NCBI GenBank assembly: GCA_035253505.1
Contig: DATFCC010000343.1
Span: 1 to 27,660 of the forward strand
Direction of reading: 5' to 3'
Source: AWTP1-13 sp035253505
GTDB taxonomy: Bacteria > Pseudomonadota > Alphaproteobacteria > Rhizobiales > Hyphomicrobiaceae
Length of the DNA stretch: 27,660 nt
Under the pieces are notes generated by a model. The model did not search any database. It was not told where the DNA came from and saw nothing but the letters and a program-made list of their open reading frames with translations. Shown here one piece after another: positions 22,636 through 27,660 of this stretch. Within the stretch, counting starts at the first letter, position 1; every line of letters begins with the position of its first letter. Position numbers and translations under genes: made by a program.

Positions 22636-23190
22636 ATAACTTCCGCGCCCTTGAGAGGGCATCGGGCGCCGGTCGACCAAGGCTCGGACAGGTCGCCGGC
22701 CGCCGGTGCGGACCCTCATCTCGTCACGTTCGTGGAGCTGCTGTTCTTCGCCTATCGCGATTTCACGCGCGAGGCGGATGCAGCACTGGCTGAACTCGGC
22801 CTCCGTCGCGCCCATCACCGTGTGCTGCACTTCGTCAACCGGCATCCGGGCTTGCGCGTTGCCGATCTTCTCGAGATCCTGAAGATCACCAAACAAAGCC
22901 TGGCGCGCGTGCTCAAGCAACTCGTCGACGAAGACTGGATCGAGCAGAAGGCCGGCGAGCGCGATCGCCGGCAGCGCCTCCTGCATGCAACGCACAAGGG
23001 TGCCGCCCTGGCCCGGCGCCTCGACAGTCTGCAGGCCAAGCGCGTTGCCCACGCTCTCGCCCAGGCCGGCCGCGGTGGCGATGAGATCACGGCGCGCTTC
23101 CTGTTCAACATGATTGCCCGCGAGGAGCGCGCGCTGGTCGAAGCGCTGCTTCCTCGGCCGATCGAGGCCGTCGCCGCAAGCTCTGCCTGA
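22627..23190 (+). CDS. MarR family transcription regulator (PetP-like)
   Basis: A 187-aa winged-helix repressor-type protein. After a disordered first 30 residues come 'LVTFVELLFFAYRDFTREADAALAELGLRRAHHRVLHFVNRHPGLRVADLLEILKITKQSLARVLKQLVDEDWIEQKAGERDRRQRLLHAT', covering the dimerisation helices, the HTH and the beta wing with the usual 'D-R-R' tip. Order (ilvE divergent, then MarR, response regulator, kinase) resembles the PetP-PetR arrangement of photosynthetic alphaproteobacteria. The response regulator begins 28 bp downstream, so an operon is likely. The effector is unknown. Confidence 0.88.
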   Translation: MADITSAPLRGHRAPVDQGSDRSPAAGADPHLVTFVELLFFAYRDFTREADAALAELGLRRAHHRVLHFVNRHPGLRVADLLEILKITKQSLARVLKQLVDEDWIEQKAGERDRRQRLLHATHKGAALARRLDSLQAKRVAHALAQAGRGGDEITARFLFNMIAREERALVEALLPRPIEAVAASSA

Positions 23191-23218
23191 CCGCGGCACG
23201 ACGCAGCTTGGGGGCTCG

Positions 23219-23908
23219 ATGGATACGCTGCCTGACAACGCCGCGCATATCCTGGTCGTCGACGACGACCAGCGCATACGCGATTCCCTCGCCCGGTACC
23301 TATTCGAGCACGGCTTCCGCGTGACGACGGCAGCCGATGCTGCCAACGCACGCGCCGCCATGCGGGGCCTGGCCTTCGATCTCGTCATCCTGGACGTGAT
23401 GATGCCCGGCGAAAGCGGACTGGAGCTCGCCCGCGACCTCAAGTCGATATCCAGCATCCCGATCTGCCTGGTGACCGCGCAGGCCGAGCCTGAGCAGCGC
23501 ATCGAAGGCCTGGAGGCCGGCGTCGACGACTACGTTCCCAAGCCCTTCGAGCCGCGCGAGCTGCTGCTGCGCGTCAACAACATATTGAAGAGAGGGCGGG
23601 GATCGTCCGGACCCAAGGACGAGGTCAGGATGGGAGACTTCACGTTCCACGTGGCGCGCGGTGAGTTGAGGCGCAAGGACGAGACCATCAAGCTCACGGA
23701 ACGGGAGCGCGACCTGCTGCGGCTGTTCGCCCAGCGGCCAGGCGCCCCGATCGCACGCCACGAGCTGGCCAGCGACGACTCGACCGGCAGCGAGCGTGCC
23801 ATCGACGTGCAGATCAACCGACTGCGCCGCAAGATCGAGACCGATCCGGCCAATCCGGTTTATCTGCAAACGGTCAGGGGCAAAGGCTATATCTTGCATA
23901 CGGACTGA
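23219..23908 (+). CDS. OmpR-family response regulator (PetR-like)
   Basis: A 229-aa two-component response regulator. The receiver domain (about 10-125) has the acidic pocket D15-D17, the phosphoacceptor D59 in 'VILDVMMPGESG', T86 and K108 ('VPKPFEP'). The C-terminal winged helix (about 133-228) carries 'LTERERDLLRLFAQRPGAPIARHEL' and 'RAIDVQINRLRRKIETDPANPVYLQTVRGKGY', typical of OmpR/PhoB DNA-binding domains. ATG at 23219, with GGGGG shortly upstream. The cognate kinase is 31 bp downstream. Targets are not visible in the sequence; the MarR partner and the divergent ilvE are candidates. Confidence 0.93.
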   Translation: MDTLPDNAAHILVVDDDQRIRDSLARYLFEHGFRVTTAADAANARAAMRGLAFDLVILDVMMPGESGLELARDLKSISSIPICLVTAQAEPEQRIEGLEAGVDDYVPKPFEPRELLLRVNNILKRGRGSSGPKDEVRMGDFTFHVARGELRRKDETIKLTERERDLLRLFAQRPGAPIARHELASDDSTGSERAIDVQINRLRRKIETDPANPVYLQTVRGKGYILHTD

Positions 23909-23939
23909 AGTCAGCCGGGGGTCATGAGAGACGGCGTTG

Positions 23940-25343
23940 ATGCTTGCCCGCAACCCCGAAACTTGGCGCAAGCTGCTCATTGAGGGCAACTGGCTGCGCA
24001 AGGCATGGTCGCGACTCTTGCGCGCCGTCACCGAGCTGGCGCCGAAGGGTCTCTACGCTCGGGCACTGATCATCATCATTGCGCCGATCGTGCTGCTCGA
24101 AAGCGTCGTGGCCTTTACCTTCATGGAGCGCCACTGGAACCAGGTGACGCGCCGGTTGTCCGAGGGATTGGCGCGCGACATGGCGGCCGTCGTCGACCTC
24201 TACGAGGCGAGCTCGAGCAAGGACGATATCGCCCAGCTCGTCGAGATCGGGCTGAACCGCTTCGGCCTGTCGGTGGCCGTGCTGCCGGCGGGCAATCTGC
24301 CGACCCAGCAGCCGAAGCCGTTTTTCGATCTGCTCGACCGCGCCTTGTCCGACGAGATCCGCGCCACGCTGAAGCGGCCGTTCTGGATCGACACGGTCGG
24401 CCAGTCGCGCCACGTGGAGATCCGCGTGAAGCTCGACGGTGCCATCCTGCGCTTCGTGGCCCAGCGCGGGCAGATCTACGCCTCGAACTCGCACATCTTC
24501 TTGGTGTGGATGGTGGGCACCTCCGTGGTGCTGTTGACGGTCGCCATCCTCTTTCTGCGCAACCAGATCCGGCCGGTGCTGCGCCTGGCCGAGGCCGCCG
24601 ACGCGTTCGGCAAGGGCCGTCCGGTGCCGGCGGAGTTCCGGCCGCGCGGGGCGCGCGAGGTGCGCCAGGCGGCGCAGGCATTCCTGGAGATGCGCGAGCG
24701 CATTCGCCAGCACGTCGAGCAGCGCACCACGATGCTTGCCGGGGTGAGCCACGACCTGCGCACCGTGTTGACCCGGTTCAAGCTGGAGCTCGCCCTGCTT
24801 CGCGACAGCCCCGAGATCCTGGCGCTGAGAAGCGACGTCAACGAGATGCAGCACATGCTCGAGGACTACCTGGCCTTCGCCAAGGGCGACGGCGGGGAGG
24901 AGGCCGCCCCCACCAACATCGGCGAGCTGCTCGGCGAGGTGCAGGAGGAGACGGAGCATCTGGGCACCCCCATCGAGGTGCGCATGCGCCAGCCCAGGCA
25001 CGAGCTGGTGCTGCCCCTCAAGCGGCAGGCGTTCAAGCGTGCCATCACCAACCTGGTGACCAATGCCGCCCGCTTCGGCAACATCGTCATCATTCGCGCC
25101 GCATCCGACGACCTGTGGCTGCGCATCGACGTGGACGACGACGGCCCCGGCATTCCCCCGGCCGAGCGCGACAACGTCTTTCGCCCCTTCTACCGGCTGG
25201 ACCACGCGCGCAACCAGGACGAGGGCAACTCCGGCCTCGGCCTCGCCATCGCCCGCGATATCGCCCGCAGTCACGGCGGCGATATTGCCCTCGGCACCAG
25301 CTCGATGGGCGGCCTGCGCGCCACCATGCGCGTCCCGTTGTAG
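23940..25343 (+). CDS. Membrane sensor histidine kinase
   Basis: A 467-aa EnvZ-like kinase, partner of the preceding response regulator. Transmembrane helices at about 41-62 and 187-207 flank a periplasmic sensor region of about 125 residues. A HAMP domain (about 208-262) leads to the H-box with phospho-accepting H271 in 'GVSHDLRTVLTRFKLEL'. The ATPase domain shows the N-box 'RAITNLVTNAARFGN' (about 365-379), 'DDDGPGIPPAE' and 'GLGLAIARDIARSHGGDI'. The usual proline after SHDLRT is valine, which I recall in some alphaproteobacterial relatives. The ATG at 23940 is one codon after an in-frame TTG. The signal sensed is unknown. Confidence 0.92.
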   Translation: MLARNPETWRKLLIEGNWLRKAWSRLLRAVTELAPKGLYARALIIIIAPIVLLESVVAFTFMERHWNQVTRRLSEGLARDMAAVVDLYEASSSKDDIAQLVEIGLNRFGLSVAVLPAGNLPTQQPKPFFDLLDRALSDEIRATLKRPFWIDTVGQSRHVEIRVKLDGAILRFVAQRGQIYASNSHIFLVWMVGTSVVLLTVAILFLRNQIRPVLRLAEAADAFGKGRPVPAEFRPRGAREVRQAAQAFLEMRERIRQHVEQRTTMLAGVSHDLRTVLTRFKLELALLRDSPEILALRSDVNEMQHMLEDYLAFAKGDGGEEAAPTNIGELLGEVQEETEHLGTPIEVRMRQPRHELVLPLKRQAFKRAITNLVTNAARFGNIVIIRAASDDLWLRIDVDDDGPGIPPAERDNVFRPFYRLDHARNQDEGNSGLGLAIARDIARSHGGDIALGTSSMGGLRATMRVPL

Positions 25344-25475
25344 CGGCACGCATCGGCCCGGCCCTTCCGCAGATCGTAGCGACCGACAAGGGTTAACGCG
25401 GCCCCTTTGCGCCGTTTGCAATTCTTTACGCATTGGCTGGCACAATCCGCGATGTACGTGTGGGGGTTGCGTAAC

Positions 25476-27302
25476 ATGCCTCGTTCGCCTGCCGACTCGG
25501 TCAAGCTGGTCGGCCACGTCGTTACTGTCAGCGGCTCCCAGGCGAGCATCCGGCTCGTCGATGGCGCATCTGCCAACAGCGGCAATGACGGCCGCATCAC
25601 TATCGGCAAGTTCCTGGGCATCCGAGCGACGGGGTCGTGCGTCATCGGGGTCATCACCCACGTCGATGGCGGCGCCCAAAAACAGGCCGGCGCCGGCAAT
25701 GCCGGCCTCACCGCCCGCGTCGATCTCCTCGGTGAGATCAGAGAGACCAGGGGCGGCAGCATGCGCTTCCAGCGCGGCATCGCCGAATATCCCGTCATCG
25801 GCGACGAGGTGGATCTGCTCGGCAGCGACGGCTTGCGGCTCATCTACGACACCGCGAGCGCCGACACCATCAACATAGGCAGCCTGCAGCAGGACGTCAC
25901 CATCGGCGCCCGCATCAAGATCGACGACATGCTGGGCAAGCACTTCGCGCTGTTCGGCAGCACCGGCGTGGGCAAGTCCAGCGGCGTCGCCGTCATTCTG
26001 CGGCAGGTGCTGGATGTGCGGCCTGATCTGCGCATCTTCCTCATCGACCCGCACAACGAGTACGGCAACTGCTTCAGCGATCGCGCGCAGGTTCTGAACC
26101 CGAAGAACCTGAAGCTTCCGTTCTGGCTGTTCAACTTCGAGGAAACCGTCGACGTCTTCTTCCGCGGGCGGCCTGGCCTGGACGACGAAGTGGAAATCCT
26201 CTCCCAGGTGATCCCGCAGGCCAAGAACCTGTTTGCCTGGTCCCGCAGCGGCGAGGGTCCCTCGCTGCGCAAGCTGGATTCGAGCACCACGGGCTTCACC
26301 GTCGATACGCCCGTTCCCTATCGCCTGTCGGACGTGGTTTCTCTCATCGACGAGCGGATGGGCAAGCTGGAGAACCGCTCCAACACCGCCCGCTACAGCC
26401 GCCTCGTGGCTCGTATCGAAGCCGTGCGCAAGGACCCGCGCTACGCCTTCATGTTCGACAATGCCAACGTCGGCGGCGACACGATGGTCGATGTGCTGAG
26501 CCAGCTCTTCCGGCTCCAGGCGCACGGGAAGCCGATGACGGTGATGCAGATGGCGGGCTTTCCGGCGGAGGTGGTCGACTCGCTGGTTTCCGTGCTCGGC
26601 CGCATGGCTTTCGAGTTCGGTTTGTGGAGCGACGGCGCCGTGCCCCTCCTCTTTGCTTGCGAGGAGGCGCACCGCTACGCGCCGGGCGACCGCAGCATCG
26701 GTTTCGGCCCCACCCGCAAGGCGATTTCGCGCATTGCCAAGGAGGGCCGGAAATACCGCGTGTTCCTGGCGATGATCACGCAGCGCCCGGCGGAGCTCGA
26801 TTCCACGATCATCTCCCAGTGCAGCACGATCTTCGCCATGCGCATGGCCAACGAGCGCGACCAGGGCATCATTCGCTCCGCGGTGTCCGACGCCGCCGCC
26901 GGGCTCCTCGCTTTCGTGCCCTCGCTCGGCACGCGCGAAGTGTTCGCCTTCGGCGAAGGCGTGGCGCTGCCGACCCGGTTGCGCTTCAGCGAGCTGCCGG
27001 CTCAGTACATTCCAAGAGGCGAGGCCGTGAGCAGCGGCCCCTTCGATTCCACCAGCGTCGACGGCGATCTGATCGACCGCGTAGTCGAGCGGTGGCGCGG
27101 CGCCACACTTGGCAACAATCGGACGCGACTGAACGAGGCGGACCCGGCCAAGACCAGCGCCAACGTCGCGTCGAATCCATCGCTCGAGGCCGAACGCTCC
27201 ATGCTGCGCGCGGCAGCCGGCACCATTCCCGGAGGCAGCCCGCAGGCGCAGGTGCCCGCAAGGAGAGAGATGGACGTGCGGGCGCGGCTGCACCGCAAGT
27301 AG
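25476..27302 (+). CDS. HerA/DUF87 family ATPase
   Basis: A 608-aa P-loop ATPase of the HerA-FtsK superfamily, hexameric DNA-translocating motors. The N-terminal about 120 residues look like the beta-barrel (HAS-barrel) of HerA; 'RIKIDDMLGKHFALFGSTGVGKSSGVAVILRQVL' contains Walker A G161-S168; 'IFLIDPHNEYG' is typical of HerA; Walker B is 'PLLFACEEAHRY' with E396-E397; 'MITQRPAELDSTIISQCSTIFAMRM' holds the sensor/arginine-finger region. Archaeal HerA works with the nuclease NurA in end resection, and some bacterial HerA proteins act in defence with SIR2 or nuclease partners. No such partner is adjacent. The ATG at 25476 has GGGGG upstream; in-frame starts at 25452 (ATG) and 25407 (TTG) are alternatives. 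Confidence 0.88.
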   Translation: MPRSPADSVKLVGHVVTVSGSQASIRLVDGASANSGNDGRITIGKFLGIRATGSCVIGVITHVDGGAQKQAGAGNAGLTARVDLLGEIRETRGGSMRFQRGIAEYPVIGDEVDLLGSDGLRLIYDTASADTINIGSLQQDVTIGARIKIDDMLGKHFALFGSTGVGKSSGVAVILRQVLDVRPDLRIFLIDPHNEYGNCFSDRAQVLNPKNLKLPFWLFNFEETVDVFFRGRPGLDDEVEILSQVIPQAKNLFAWSRSGEGPSLRKLDSSTTGFTVDTPVPYRLSDVVSLIDERMGKLENRSNTARYSRLVARIEAVRKDPRYAFMFDNANVGGDTMVDVLSQLFRLQAHGKPMTVMQMAGFPAEVVDSLVSVLGRMAFEFGLWSDGAVPLLFACEEAHRYAPGDRSIGFGPTRKAISRIAKEGRKYRVFLAMITQRPAELDSTIISQCSTIFAMRMANERDQGIIRSAVSDAAAGLLAFVPSLGTREVFAFGEGVALPTRLRFSELPAQYIPRGEAVSSGPFDSTSVDGDLIDRVVERWRGATLGNNRTRLNEADPAKTSANVASNPSLEAERSMLRAAAGTIPGGSPQAQVPARREMDVRARLHRK

Positions 27303-27308
27303 GGTGCT

Positions 27309-27660
27309 TCAGAACAGGCGTCCGCCGTCCGGCACCGCGCGCTCGGGTCCGATCAGCACGACCTCGCCGGCGCCGTCCGGAAATCCGAGTGTGAGCACTT
27401 CCGACATCATCTTGCCGATCTGCCGCGGCGGAAAGTTCAGCACGGCCGCCACCTGTCTGCCGATCAGGTCCTCAGGCCTGTAGTGCCGGGTGATCTGCGC
27501 GGAGCTTTTCCTGCGACCGATCTGCGGCCCGAAGTCGATCTCGAGCCGGAGGGCCGGCTTGCGCGCACCCTCCAGCGGCTCGGCGGCGACGATCGTGCCG
27601 ACGCGGATGTCGACCTTCAGGAAGTCATCGAAGGCGATGCGTTGGGCAATCTCGCCTGCT
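27309..27660 (-). CDS. csaA: CsaA-like tRNA-binding protein (partial, 5' end missing)
   Basis: The minus strand reads open from the window edge to a TGA at 27309, giving 116 residues: 'AQRIAFDDFLKVDIRVGTIVAAEPLEGARKPALRLEIDFG', 'RKSSAQITRHYRPEDLIGRQVAAVLNFPPRQIGKMMSEVLTLGF' and 'VVLIGPERAVPDGGRLF'. This is the OB-fold tRNA-binding domain of the CsaA/Trbp111 family, a stand-alone dimeric tRNA-binding, chaperone-like protein. Complete family members are about 110-120 aa, so only a few N-terminal codons lie outside. It converges with the HerA gene, the stops being 6 bp apart. A fused domain further upstream cannot be excluded. Confidence 0.9.
   Translation of the reverse strand, partial: AGEIAQRIAFDDFLKVDIRVGTIVAAEPLEGARKPALRLEIDFGPQIGRRKSSAQITRHYRPEDLIGRQVAAVLNFPPRQIGKMMSEVLTLGFPDGAGEVVLIGPERAVPDGGRLF

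Noticed and set aside
25425..25455. A TGGCAC motif before the HerA gene resembling a sigma-54 promoter
   Set aside because: The spacing from GG to the next GC is 8 rather than 10 bases and the TTGC element is absent.
23922..27293. A 1123-codon open frame on the minus strand, antisense to the kinase and HerA genes
   Set aside because: Its translation is low-complexity and His/Gly/Ala-rich with no domain, while the plus strand encodes clear kinase and HerA motifs. It is a mirror frame produced by high third-position GC.

Overview
The window is GC-rich, gene-dense bacterial chromosome. Several features point to an alphaproteobacterium, probably in or near the Rhodospirillales/Hyphomicrobiales: two DUF1127 miniproteins beside a Crp/Fnr regulator, a fused LivM-LivG transporter subunit, and an ilvE - MarR - OmpR-type regulator - sensor kinase block resembling the PetP/PetR neighbourhood. 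The species cannot be fixed from sequence alone. I saw no rRNA, tRNA, CRISPR array, insertion sequence, prophage or integrase.

Layout. 1-1683: a small exported Cys-rich protein (+) meets a small HExxH metallopeptidase-like protein (-), followed by about 660 bp without a convincing gene. 1684-1800: a 38-aa secreted/membrane miniprotein (-) with a strong ribosome binding site and its own terminator. 2150-9133 (+): a tight run made of a Tat-exported solute-binding protein, LivH, a LivM-LivG fusion, LivF, a TfdA-like 2-oxoglutarate dioxygenase and SelA. 9209-13725 (-): CbpM, CbpA, a DUF1624 membrane protein, two DUF1127 proteins, a Crp-type regulator and a small unknown protein. 13915-15404 (+): a LysR regulator and a circularly permuted YpsA-type SLOG protein, meeting a small unknown gene (-). 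15904-19344 (+): rfbCBDA, the complete dTDP-L-rhamnose pathway. 19591-21483 (+): the Kup potassium transporter. 21585-22478 (-): IlvE. 22627-25343 (+): MarR regulator, OmpR-family response regulator and sensor kinase. 25476-27302 (+): a HerA/DUF87 ATPase. 27309-27660 (-): a CsaA-like tRNA-binding protein whose start lies just beyond the window.

How the genes fit together. The Liv-type importer followed by a TfdA-like dioxygenase suggests uptake and oxidative cleavage of one organic acid. The selA at the end of that run has no selB, selC or selD in view. The four rfb genes convert glucose-1-phosphate to dTDP-L-rhamnose for surface polysaccharide. MarR, response regulator and kinase form one signalling operon divergent from ilvE.

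Most interesting signals: a CRP-type site (TGTGA-N6-TCACT on the minus strand) upstream of the DUF1127 pair, next to a Crp homologue whose recognition helix keeps CRP's DNA-reading residues; the importer-TfdA-SelA operon; an unpartnered HerA ATPase; and two paired repeats in the rfb leader. I did not find a clearly new multi-gene system. These are the best leads.
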